DNA of 8,747 nucleotides from Porphyrobacter sp. UBA7686 (GCA_002482865.1 DLGU01000191.1:1-8747), one strand, 5' to 3'; counted from the first letter of the stretch, positions 1-7,683 are shown. The notes: generated by a model not told the origin, from the letters alone. Program-made: numbers and translations.

Positions 1-1
1 C

Positions 2-451
2 CCGCTGTTTTACAACCACAAGCCGAGCGCGCGGCGCGGGTATCTGTTCGACACAGTCGAGCCACTTTATCCCTTCGGCTGGGGCCTCAGCTACACCACC
101 TTCACGCTCGGCGCGCCGCAGCTTTCGGCGAGCAGCATCAAGGCCGGGCAAGGCGTAACGGTGACGGTGCCGGTCACCAACACCGGAAAGCGTGCGGGCG
201 ATGAAGTGGTGCAGGTGTACCTGCGCGATGATGTGAGTTCGGTCACACGGCCGGTGAAGGAGCTGGCGGGCTTCCAGCGCGTCACCCTCGCCCCCGGTGA
301 GACCCGCAATGTGGCGATCACCATCGAACCGCGCGCCTTCATGCTGTGGAACACCGACATGAAACAGGTGGTTGAACCCGGCACCTTCACGCTGATGACC
401 GGCGCAAACTCGGCTGAGGTGCAGAGCGTCACGCTGACGGTGACCGAGTGA
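2..451 (+). CDS. GH3 family glycoside hydrolase, C-terminal end only (5' end outside window)
   Basis: This is the last 149 residues of a glycoside hydrolase family 3 enzyme, probably a beta-xylosidase or beta-glucosidase; the gene enters the window already open and ends with TGA at 449-451. What remains is the end of the second catalytic domain, with the conserved stretch PLFYNHKPSARRGYLFD followed by FGWGLSYTTF (the usual GH3 'YPFG.GLSYT.F' signature). A fibronectin III-like C-terminal domain follows, with VTNTGKRAGDEVVQVY, then RPVKELAGFQRVTLAPGET. Both catalytic residues would lie upstream, so activity cannot be judged here. It resembles the C terminus of the next gene throughout and shares 17 identical residues at the start, so the two are tandem paralogues. 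The stop overlaps the next start codon (GTGA). A GTG at 161 would give a short open frame, but it lies inside the domain and is not a real start. Confidence 0.93.
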   Translation, partial: PLFYNHKPSARRGYLFDTVEPLYPFGWGLSYTTFTLGAPQLSASSIKAGQGVTVTVPVTNTGKRAGDEVVQVYLRDDVSSVTRPVKELAGFQRVTLAPGETRNVAITIEPRAFMLWNTDMKQVVEPGTFTLMTGANSAEVQSVTLTVTE

Positions 452-2832
452 GTCAAACCCGCCGTCATGCGCTGCGCTTAATGGGAGGCGGGAGCCTCGC
501 GGTGCTGGCGCTGGCGGCGGGGCCTGCAGTGTGGGCTCGCGGCGGTGCGGTTTATAAGGACCCTGTGGCGCCCATCCCCTTGCGGGTCGCCGACCTGTTG
601 GCGCGCATGACGCTGGAAGAAAAGGTCGCTCAGATTCGTACGGCGTGGGCGGCCAAGGCGGATATGATCGACGGGCTGGACTTCGACGCGGCCAAGGCCA
701 GCGCCGCCTTCCCCGACGGGATCGGCCACGTCACCCGCCCGAGTGACAAGCGCGGCGTGCCCGGCATCACCGGCGCGGCGGGCGGCACAGCGGCACGCTG
801 GCGCACTCCGGCCGAGACGGTCGCCTTCATCAACGCGCTGCAACGCTGGGCGCTGGAGGACACCCGCCTCAGCATCCCCGTCCTGCTGCACGAGGAATCG
901 CTCCACGGCTACATGGCCACGGAAGCCACCATGTTCCCGCAGGCCATCGCGCTGGCGGGCAGCTTCGACCTTGACCTGATGCGCCGCGTGCAGTCGGTCA
1001 TTGCCCGCGAAACCCGCGCGCGCGGGGTACCGCTGGTACTCTCCCCGGTGGTCGATATCGTGCGCGATCCGCGCTGGGGGCGGATTGAGGAGACGTGGGG
1101 CGAAGACCCCTACCTCGCCGCAGAGATGGCCGTGGCGGCGGTGGAGGGCCTGCAAGGTCCGGGCAAGTTTGAGCGGCTGGCGGACGGCAAGGTCTTCGCC
1201 ACCCTCAAGCACATGACCGGCCACGGCCAGCCCGAAAGCGGCAACAATGTCGCCCCGGCGCAGATATCCCAACGCGAACTGCGCGAGAACTTCTTCCCCC
1301 CGTTCCGCGAGGTCGTCCGCCGCACCTCGGTCGGCGCGGTCATGCCGAGCTACAACGAGATCGACGGGGTGCCGTCCCACGCCAACACTTGGCTGCTGGG
1401 CACCGTGCTGCGCGGCGAGTGGGGCTTCGACGGGATCATCGCCAGCGATTACGGCGGGGTACACGAGCTCGCGACGCTCCATCATGTCGCGCGCGATTTG
1501 GAGGATGCGGCGCATCAGGCCCTAAGTGCCGGGGTCGACAGCGAATTGCCCGAAGGTCAGGCCTTCGCCACGCTGGTGGACGCCGTGCGCGCGGGCCGCG
1601 TGCCGCAAGCTCTGGTCGACACCGCCTGCGCGCGGATGCTGACTTTCAAGTTCCGCTGCGGTCTGTTCGAGAACCCCTATGGCGACGCAGCGCTGGCCGA
1701 AGCGATCACCGGCAATGCCGAGGCCCGCGCGCTGGCGCTGGAGGCGGCGAGGAAGAGCGTGTGCTTGCTCACCAACAACGGCGCCTTACCACTCGACCGC
1801 AATACGATGGGGCGGGTCGCTGTGATCGGGCCGAACCACGCCATCGCGCGGCTCGGTGGCTATTCGAGCGTGCCCAAGCAGACCATCAGCCTGATCGAAG
1901 GGCTGCGCATGATTGCGCCGGACGCCGACTTCGTCACCGCGCAAGGCGTATTCATCACCACCAGCGAGGATCGCTCAGCGGACGAAGTAACGCTGGCTGA
2001 CCGCGCCGCCAATCTCAAGCTGATCGCCGAGGCGGTGGAAGTCGCGCGCGGCGCGGACACCATTATCCTCGCCATCGGCGACACGGAGCAGACCAGCCGC
2101 GAAGGCTTTGCGAAAAACCACCTCGGCGACCGCACCAGCATCGACATTCTCGGCGAACAGAACGCGCTGATCGATGCGTTAGCGGTGCTGGGCAAGCCAC
2201 TGATCGTCGCGGCTTACAATGGCCGTCCGCCAAGCTGGCCGAACGTCATCGCCAAGGCCGATGCCGTGCTGGAATGCTGTTATCCGGGGCAGGAAGGCGG
2301 CCAGGCGGTCGCGGAAGCACTGCTGGGCGACATCAATCCGGGCGCTAAACTGCCGGTCAGCGTCGTCCGCAACGCAGGGCAAATCCCGCTGTTTTACAAC
2401 CACAAGCCAAGCGCCCGGCGCGGGTATTTGTTTGACGACAAGGCCCCGCTTTTCGCGTTCGGCCATGGCCTCAGCTACACCAGCTTCACCATCTCCGCCC
2501 CGAGCACTGCCAAGCCGCGCTTCGCCCGCGACGAGGATGTCAGCGCCAAGGTCACCGTCACCAACACCGGCAACCGCACCGGTGACGAGGTGGTGCAGCT
2601 CTACATCACCCGCTCCGGCCTTGCGGTCAGTCGCCCGGTGCTCGAACTCAAGGGCTTCCAGCGTGTCACGCTCCAGCCGGGCGAGAGCCGCACGCTCAGC
2701 TTCACCATCCCCGCCCGCCAACTGGCGGTGTGGGACGAGAACCTCACCGAAACCAACCCGCCCGGCCCCTTGCGGCTGTGGGCGGGTAGCAGCTCGGCTA
2801 ACCTCACCCCGCTCGACGTGGAGATCATCTGA
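448..2832 (+). CDS. GH3 family exo-glycosidase, probable beta-xylosidase, Tat-exported
   Basis: A complete 794-residue glycoside hydrolase family 3 enzyme, expected to remove terminal beta-linked xylose (possibly glucose) from oligosaccharides in the periplasm. The N terminus TRRHALRLMGGG (residues 4-15), a hydrophobic run to about 28 and a VWA site near residue 30 form a twin-arginine signal peptide. The (beta/alpha)8 domain carries HEESLHG (148-154), RDPRWGRIEETWGEDP (206-221), the LKHMTGHGQPE motif (K254-H255) and the nucleophile motif ASDYGG with D334. The alpha/beta sandwich domain spans about 430-680. Its best acid/base candidate is E552 in SREGFAKNHLGDR, by analogy with the 'SGE..SR' region of the family; this is an inference. 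A fibronectin III-like domain covers about 690-794. The GTG start overlaps the preceding stop and has only a weak Shine-Dalgarno, so translational coupling is likely; the first in-frame ATG (481) would remove the twin arginines. GH3 sequence alone does not separate xylosidase from glucosidase; the GH10 neighbour favours xylosidase. Confidence 0.95.
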   Translation: MSQTRRHALRLMGGGSLAVLALAAGPAVWARGGAVYKDPVAPIPLRVADLLARMTLEEKVAQIRTAWAAKADMIDGLDFDAAKASAAFPDGIGHVTRPSDKRGVPGITGAAGGTAARWRTPAETVAFINALQRWALEDTRLSIPVLLHEESLHGYMATEATMFPQAIALAGSFDLDLMRRVQSVIARETRARGVPLVLSPVVDIVRDPRWGRIEETWGEDPYLAAEMAVAAVEGLQGPGKFERLADGKVFATLKHMTGHGQPESGNNVAPAQISQRELRENFFPPFREVVRRTSVGAVMPSYNEIDGVPSHANTWLLGTVLRGEWGFDGIIASDYGGVHELATLHHVARDLEDAAHQALSAGVDSELPEGQAFATLVDAVRAGRVPQALVDTACARMLTFKFRCGLFENPYGDAALAEAITGNAEARALALEAARKSVCLLTNNGALPLDRNTMGRVAVIGPNHAIARLGGYSSVPKQTISLIEGLRMIAPDADFVTAQGVFITTSEDRSADEVTLADRAANLKLIAEAVEVARGADTIILAIGDTEQTSREGFAKNHLGDRTSIDILGEQNALIDALAVLGKPLIVAAYNGRPPSWPNVIAKADAVLECCYPGQEGGQAVAEALLGDINPGAKLPVSVVRNAGQIPLFYNHKPSARRGYLFDDKAPLFAFGHGLSYTSFTISAPSTAKPRFARDEDVSAKVTVTNTGNRTGDEVVQLYITRSGLAVSRPVLELKGFQRVTLQPGESRTLSFTIPARQLAVWDENLTETNPPGPLRLWAGSSSANLTPLDVEII

Positions 2833-2833
2833 C

Positions 2834-4042
2834 ATGGATACGGATTTCACCCTCTCCCGCCGCGCCGCGCTCGCCGGGCTTGCCGCGCTGCCGCTGGTCG
2901 GCTGCGGCGGCGGATCGGCAGGCACCACGCCCGCGCCGGTCAGCGCTCCCCCACCCACTCCGCCTGCGACAGGCGTGCCGCAGCCAAGCCTCAACGCCAT
3001 CGCCGCGCAGCGCGGCCGCAAGTTCGGCAGCACCGTCGCTTCAAGCCCCGGCAACACCAACGCAGGCTCGATCCAGAACGCCGAGTACACCGCGATCATC
3101 AAGGGCGAATGCCGGATTGTCGTCCCGGAAAACGAGATGAAATGGCAGGCCGTCCGCCCCGCCCCGACCGCCTACGCCTTCGACCGGATGGACGAGATCG
3201 TGCGCTGGGCGCAGCAGAACGCGCTCGCGGTTCGTGGCCACACCCTGCTGTGGCACCGGCCGCAGTGGTTCCCGAACTGGCTCAACACCTATGACTACGG
3301 CGCCAATCCGGTGCGCGAGGCTGAGCGGCTGCTGACCGAGCATATCCAGACGGTGACCCGCCGCTACAAGGGCATCATCACGTCCTACGACGTGGTCAAC
3401 GAAGCGATCGACCATGACCGCAATGCCACCATCGAAACCAGCATGAGCCGAGCGATGGGTAGCCCCGAGGCCGTGCTCGACCTCGCCTTCCACACCGCCC
3501 GGGCCGAGCTGCCGGACGCGCAACTGGTCTATAACGACTACATGAGCTGGGAGCCGCAGCATCAGCGCCACTGTAATGATGTGCTGCGCCTGCTCGAAGG
3601 TTTCAGGAAGCGCGGCACGCCGGTCGATGCGCTTGGCATCCAGTCGCATATCGAAATCTTTGCGATTGATCCGGCCACCGGCGTCGGCCCCTATGCGGAA
3701 CGCGAATGGCGCAGCTTCCTCGATGAGGTGACCGGCATGGGATACCGCCTGCTGATCACCGAGTTCGACGTGAAGGACAAGGCGCTCCCCGCCAATAACG
3801 CCCAGCGCGACGAGAAGGTCGCGGACTTCGCGCGGCGCTATTTCGATCTGATGCTGGATTACGATGCCAAGCTTGATGACGTGCTCGCCTGGGGCATGGT
3901 CGATAAGTTCAATTGGCTGCAAGGCTTCGAGCCGGCCAAGCGCGCCGATGGGCAGGAAGTGCGCGGCACGCCTTACGATTCCCAATATCGCGCCAAGCCA
4001 CTGCGCACCGCTCTGGCCAACGTGATGAGCGCTGCCGGCTGA
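2834..4042 (+). CDS. GH10 endo-1,4-beta-xylanase, predicted Tat lipoprotein
   Basis: A 402-residue family 10 glycoside hydrolase that cleaves internal beta-1,4 bonds of xylan. The N terminus has LSRRAALAGL (8-16 region, twin arginine) running directly into the lipobox LVGC with C24, so the mature protein should be a lipid-anchored, Tat-exported lipoprotein. A Gly/Pro/Ala/Thr-rich linker (about 25-52) precedes the catalytic TIM barrel (about 55-400). Family residues seen in order: NEMKW (100-104), GHTLLWH (135-141), acid/base E190 in YDVVNEA, QSH (H272), nucleophile E310 in LLITEFDV, and the aglycone-side tryptophans W353 and W361 in AWGMVDKFNWL. The residue before DVVNE is tyrosine, where tryptophan is more usual. 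No carbohydrate-binding module is present. The start is ATG one base after the upstream GH3 stop, with GGAGA at 2820-2824 nine bases before it. Length and catalytic residues indicate an intact enzyme, and it is the last gene before a strong terminator. Confidence 0.96.
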   Translation: MDTDFTLSRRAALAGLAALPLVGCGGGSAGTTPAPVSAPPPTPPATGVPQPSLNAIAAQRGRKFGSTVASSPGNTNAGSIQNAEYTAIIKGECRIVVPENEMKWQAVRPAPTAYAFDRMDEIVRWAQQNALAVRGHTLLWHRPQWFPNWLNTYDYGANPVREAERLLTEHIQTVTRRYKGIITSYDVVNEAIDHDRNATIETSMSRAMGSPEAVLDLAFHTARAELPDAQLVYNDYMSWEPQHQRHCNDVLRLLEGFRKRGTPVDALGIQSHIEIFAIDPATGVGPYAEREWRSFLDEVTGMGYRLLITEFDVKDKALPANNAQRDEKVADFARRYFDLMLDYDAKLDDVLAWGMVDKFNWLQGFEPAKRADGQEVRGTPYDSQYRAKPLRTALANVMSAAG

Positions 4043-4067
4043 TCTCCTCGCAGCAGCGCATTCCTGT

Positions 4068-4098
4068 GGCCCGGGCACTGTCCCGGGCCTTTTTTTTT
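4068..4098 (+). terminator. Intrinsic terminator of the GH3-GH3-GH10 operon
   Basis: A perfect 8-bp GC-only stem, GGCCCGGG (4068-4075) with CCCGGGCC (4082-4089), closes a six-base loop CACTGT and is followed at once by nine T residues (4090-4098). It sits 26 bases after the xylanase stop. This is a textbook Rho-independent terminator and marks the 3' end of the glycosidase operon. Confidence 0.93.
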
Positions 4099-4127
4099 GC
4101 GCCCGCTGCGCGCGGCGACACCAAGAG

Positions 4128-4160
4128 AAAAGGGCCCTCCAGCAGATGCCGGAGAGCCCT
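4128..4160 (-). terminator. Intrinsic terminator of the TonB-dependent receptor gene
   Basis: Read on the minus strand, AGGGCUCUCC (4160-4151) can pair with GGAGGGCCCU (4140-4131) over ten positions, nine Watson-Crick and one G-U wobble, around a ten-base loop. A short run of four U follows, then CUCUU. It begins 26 bases after the receptor's stop codon. The wobble pairs only in the minus-strand RNA, which supports that orientation. The U tract is shorter than that of the opposing terminator, so efficiency is less certain. Confidence 0.75.
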
Positions 4161-4186
4161 TTCCCTGGGGAAGGTGTCGCGAGGGG

Positions 4187-7100
4187 TTAGAAGTTGCCCC
4201 GCACGATGAAGGAGAAGCGCCGGTCGTTCATGAAGAACGAACGCGGGGCCAATACGCTGGCGTCGCCGGTATAGGCCTGCGTCGTCCTGGTGACCTCGTC
4301 CAGCAGGTTCACCCCCTGCACGCCGACCCGGATATCCTTCGTCACGTTGAAGAAGATCGACGCATCGAGCTGCCCGGTCGACTCGTTGAAGATCGAGTAG
4401 AACGGGAAGATCACATCCGCCGGGGTCAACAGGAAGCGGGAGCGCCAGTTATAGGCAGCCCGCAGGCTGAACGGCCCCTTCTCGTAGAACACCGTCGCGT
4501 TGATGTTGTGCTTCGAGAGCTGTTCGAGCGGCAGGTTGCCCGGCGGGATAGTGGATTGGTCCACCGGCTCGCCCGTATTGAGGAAGGTGTTCGGCAGACC
4601 GCTGCTCTTGATATAGGTGTAGTTGGCAGCAACCCCCAGCCCGTCGAGTGGTTTGGGCAGGAAATCGTAGGTCTGCTGGTAAGCCAGCTCGAAGCCCTTG
4701 ATCTTCCCATTATCGTCGAAGTTGGCCGGACCACGCACCAGCACGTCGCGGGTGATCCCATTGCTGGTGACCTGCCGGCTGGTAACCTCCTGATAGAAGA
4801 AGTCCTTGATGTCCTTGTAGAAGGCATTGAACGTCAGCGAGCCGACCGTGTCGAAATACCATTCGGCGGTAAGATCGAACTGCCACGCGGTTGCCGGACG
4901 GATGAAAGGATTGCCGGATTGGGCCGTCAGCTCGCCGCTTTGCCCCAAACCGATCTGGAGGAAGTTGCGAACATAGGAGTTATCAGGCCGAGTCAGCACC
5001 TTCGATCCGGCAAAGCGGACAATCACATCATCGGTCACGCCCAGCTTGAGGTTGAGGCTGGGCAGCCAGAAGCTGTAATCGACATCGGCCACATCGAACT
5101 GCGATCCGCCGCTGCCGGCAAAGGTCTGAAGATCGGCATAGCCCTGCGGCCCGAGATTGCAGACCCCGCCCGGCCGTGACGGCACGGTACCCGGAGGCGC
5201 ACCCGGCGGCACCACAGCGGCGCAGCGTATATCGAACGGATCGAGGATGTTGAGCGCTTGGCTGCTCGGCACCCCGATCGACCCTTGCGAGCGGATGGCA
5301 GTGTTGACGTAGCGCAGGCCGACATTGCCCGACAGGCGCAGGTCACCGAACAAGTTGTCCGTGCCGAATTCGAGCTGCACGTAGGCAGCCGTATCCTGCT
5401 GGGCGATCGGCTGAATATCCTCGGGCAGGTACGGCGTTCCGGCAATGGCGTTCTGACGGCCCGACAGCGGCACCCAGCTCGGCGAAGCGCCGAGCGCGCG
5501 GGCCTGATCCTGCACCGACTGGAAGTCGCCAATCGCGCCTTCATAATCGCCGATCAGATCGCCGGCGTAGTAGAACGCACCCGGAGGGCCGGGCACCTGG
5601 CCGCGGAAGAAGTTCGGGAATTCATAGCGTTCCGATGGGACCTGAGTGCTATCGGCGAAGTTGACCGGACGGCTGCCCGACCAGGTCTCGCTCAGCATCC
5701 CCCAGTTATAGGTGGTGTAACGCACCGTCTGATCGCGGTCCTGATAGCGCGCCCCCCACTTGGCCTTGCGCAGGAAGGAGTCGTCATCAAACTCGTAAGC
5801 CATGTCGGCCTGGAAGGCGTATTGCTTGCCGGTGCTGTCCTCGATGTGGTCCATCGCGGCCCGCCAGAACTGGAAGCGGGGATCGGTGAAGTACTGCTCT
5901 TCCGTCGCACCCGCGAGATCGGCGCCCGGTGTCGACCAGACATAGCCAAGGTACTGCGGTTTGCGCGGGATGATCACCGGCAGATCGCCCGAGATATCGA
6001 GCTCCTGGTCGGCGAAGGATGAACCGAAGACGCTGAAGTCGAGGTTCTGCTTGCGCGAGGTGGCGTATTGCGCGTCGATCTCGACCGTGAAACGATCGGT
6101 CAATTCGGTGCGCAGGTTGATCGAGTAGTCTTCGTTGGTGATCCGGTCGTCGACCTGACGGCGCGCCAGCGACTGCTGAAGCCCACCAATCGGCACGAAG
6201 GGCGATGCACCCGGATCGCCGCGCCAACCGTTCGATGCGTTGACGATATAACCCGACTGGAACAGCCCGGTGTCGTCATAGAGGAAGTCGGTGAACCCGC
6301 CGACTGGGCACTGCGCGCGCGGAGTGGGATCACCCGCCGACCCATCGGGGTTGACCCGGGTCGGCCCATCGGCATTCTGAAGGCAGCCGATCGGATAGGT
6401 CTGATACTCGGACAGATCGGGCGCGGCCTCAAAGGTGTACTCGCCCCACTTATTGGTTGAGGCCGAGCGGATGAACTCCGCCGTGATCAGGGTCTTTTCG
6501 TCGATCGATTCAAACTGCGCCGAAACCGCGATTCCGTTGCGCTTGCGATCGAATTCTTGCGTGCGGAACTGGCCGCCCACCGGCGCCACGCGCGACGTGG
6601 CGTAATCGGCAAAGCCGTCCGCTCCGGCCACGCCATTGGCACCGCACAGTGCGCCAGCGCCCGGCAAGGTGAAACTGTCCGCCGAACTCGGCAGCGGATT
6701 GCGGCAGACTCGCACGCCGCCCGCATTGGCAGCGTTCACCAACTGCCCATCACGGGTCTGGTAGTTGGCGACCTGCAAGCCATCGGCGCGGCTCTTGATC
6801 TCAGAATAGGAGCCGCTGAACAGCAGGCCAAAGCGGCCCTTGTCGGTATCCCAGGTGTTGCTGATCAGACCTGAGAGCGTCGGGGTCCATTCCTTGCGGA
6901 AATCGCCATAGTTCGCCTCGGCGCTGAAGGCGACCTTGAAGCCGTTGTTGTCGAACGGCTTGCGGGTATTGAGGTTGACCGTACCAGCGAGGCCGCCTTC
7001 GATGGATTCGGCAGTGGCGTTCTTGCTGATGATCACCGAGCCGAGCAGTTCGGCCGGCACGTCGGCAAAGTTGAGCGCCTGCCCACCGACGCCCGCACCA

Positions 7101-7561
7101 AAGGCGCTGCGGCCGTTAAACTCCGAACGTACGAAGTTCAGGCCGCGCACCACGACGCCCGAGCCTTCGACCGAGAAGTGGTCGGGATCGTTCGATCCGG
7201 CAAAGCGGTTGATGGCGACGCCCGGCACGCGCTGGAGCGCTTCGGTCACCGAACGATCGGGCAGCGCGCCAATATCCTGCGCGGTGATCGCATCGACGAC
7301 GGTATCGGCGTTCTTCTTGACGTTCTGGGCATTGGCGAGCGAGGCGCGCAAGCCGCTGACGATAATCTCGTTGGCGGGCTCTTCGACGGCGGCTGTATCT
7401 TCGACCTCGGGTTCAGGCTGGGCCTGCTCCTGCGCCCAGACGCCGCTGCCGCTGATCGCGCTGCTGACAACCAGCGCTGATGCACCGGCGCGCAATGCGC
7501 TTTTGAACCATGAGTCCCTGACGCCTGCCCCAACGCCATGGCTCTGCACTGCTGTGCGCAT
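4187..7561 (-). CDS. TonB-dependent outer-membrane receptor, carbohydrate type (Xanthomonas/Caulobacter family)
   Basis: A 1124-residue outer-membrane transporter that would take up oligosaccharides, here probably xylo-oligosaccharides, using energy from TonB-ExbBD. The start at 7561 is chosen because GGGGAGGGA lies six bases upstream and the protein then begins with a fitting signal peptide (residues 1-43, ending VWA before QEQ). An acidic Pro/Glu linker (44-63) leads to a likely TonB box, EIIVSG (65-70). The plug domain follows (about 75-200), with the typical QDIGALPDRSVTEALQRVPGV and VVVRGLNFVRSEFNG. The rest is a long beta-barrel with large loops, ending in ...FIVRGNF, the terminal aromatic needed for barrel insertion. 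Plug features and length match the large receptors common in Caulobacter, Xanthomonas and sphingomonads. It contains exactly six cysteines, in three close pairs. It is convergent to the glycosidase operon and divergent from a halogenase-like gene. Substrate is inferred from neighbours only. Confidence 0.95.
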   Translation of the reverse strand: MRTAVQSHGVGAGVRDSWFKSALRAGASALVVSSAISGSGVWAQEQAQPEPEVEDTAAVEEPANEIIVSGLRASLANAQNVKKNADTVVDAITAQDIGALPDRSVTEALQRVPGVAINRFAGSNDPDHFSVEGSGVVVRGLNFVRSEFNGRSAFGAGVGGQALNFADVPAELLGSVIISKNATAESIEGGLAGTVNLNTRKPFDNNGFKVAFSAEANYGDFRKEWTPTLSGLISNTWDTDKGRFGLLFSGSYSEIKSRADGLQVANYQTRDGQLVNAANAGGVRVCRNPLPSSADSFTLPGAGALCGANGVAGADGFADYATSRVAPVGGQFRTQEFDRKRNGIAVSAQFESIDEKTLITAEFIRSASTNKWGEYTFEAAPDLSEYQTYPIGCLQNADGPTRVNPDGSAGDPTPRAQCPVGGFTDFLYDDTGLFQSGYIVNASNGWRGDPGASPFVPIGGLQQSLARRQVDDRITNEDYSINLRTELTDRFTVEIDAQYATSRKQNLDFSVFGSSFADQELDISGDLPVIIPRKPQYLGYVWSTPGADLAGATEEQYFTDPRFQFWRAAMDHIEDSTGKQYAFQADMAYEFDDDSFLRKAKWGARYQDRDQTVRYTTYNWGMLSETWSGSRPVNFADSTQVPSERYEFPNFFRGQVPGPPGAFYYAGDLIGDYEGAIGDFQSVQDQARALGASPSWVPLSGRQNAIAGTPYLPEDIQPIAQQDTAAYVQLEFGTDNLFGDLRLSGNVGLRYVNTAIRSQGSIGVPSSQALNILDPFDIRCAAVVPPGAPPGTVPSRPGGVCNLGPQGYADLQTFAGSGGSQFDVADVDYSFWLPSLNLKLGVTDDVIVRFAGSKVLTRPDNSYVRNFLQIGLGQSGELTAQSGNPFIRPATAWQFDLTAEWYFDTVGSLTFNAFYKDIKDFFYQEVTSRQVTSNGITRDVLVRGPANFDDNGKIKGFELAYQQTYDFLPKPLDGLGVAANYTYIKSSGLPNTFLNTGEPVDQSTIPPGNLPLEQLSKHNINATVFYEKGPFSLRAAYNWRSRFLLTPADVIFPFYSIFNESTGQLDASIFFNVTKDIRVGVQGVNLLDEVTRTTQAYTGDASVLAPRSFFMNDRRFSFIVRGNF

Positions 7562-7565
7562 AAGA

Positions 7566-7574
7566 TCCCTCCCC
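7566..7574 (-). promoter_or_regulatory. Shine-Dalgarno that fixes the receptor start
   Basis: The minus strand reads GGGGAGGGATCTTATG, a strong ribosome-binding site with a spacer of about six bases to the ATG at 7561. A second in-frame ATG at 7576 (MGRDLM) has no such site before it and lies inside the operator palindrome, so it is unlikely to be used. Confidence 0.85.
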
Positions 7575-7590
7575 ATGTTAGCGCTATCAT
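7575..7590. promoter_or_regulatory. Candidate LacI-family operator (AGCGCT-centred palindrome)
   Basis: ATGTTAGCGCTATCAT is a 16-bp inverted repeat with seven of eight base pairs symmetric; only 7578/7587 fails. Even-length palindromes with a central CG of the TGnTAGCGCTAnCA type are typical of LacI-family sugar repressors, including the xylose regulator of Caulobacter. The site ends one base before the receptor's Shine-Dalgarno, about where a repressor would block early transcription. A poor -10-like GCTATCTA lies just upstream on the minus strand (7605-7598), which would put the transcript start near the operator edge. The regulator gene is not in this window. Confidence 0.65.
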
Positions 7591-7683
7591 TTATTGCTAG
7601 ATAGCTTGCCCTCTTGTGGGACGATGGCTTATCGCTGTGCGGGGCGCTTGACAATAGGTCTTCGAAGATTTGCAGGGGAACTG

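Noticed and set aside
478..1515. Long minus-strand open frame (345 codons) opposite the GH3 gene
   Set aside because: Composition is rich in Arg, His, Ala and Gly, as expected of the antisense frame of GC-rich coding DNA. It shows no recognisable domain, and the plus strand carries clear GH3 motifs throughout.
3041..4078. Minus-strand open frame of 345 codons opposite the GH10 gene
   Set aside because: It is antisense to a complete GH10 with intact catalytic residues, crosses the operon terminator hairpin, and shows no domain signature of its own.
4097..5179. Plus-strand open frame of 360 codons opposite the receptor 3' end
   Set aside because: It begins between the two terminators and runs antisense through receptor barrel strands; its low-complexity Arg/Glu/Val composition is that of a shadow frame.
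7648..7653. Perfect TTGACA hexamer as a -35 box for the halogenase-like gene
   Set aside because: At 16-18 bases downstream the sequence is TTGCAGGG, with no acceptable -10, so the later TTGCCA/TAGGAT pair is preferred.
7659..7668. TCTTCGAAGA, a perfect 10-bp palindrome in the divergent gap
   Set aside because: It is short, does not extend beyond ten bases and has no clear promoter relation; chance is an adequate explanation without comparative data.
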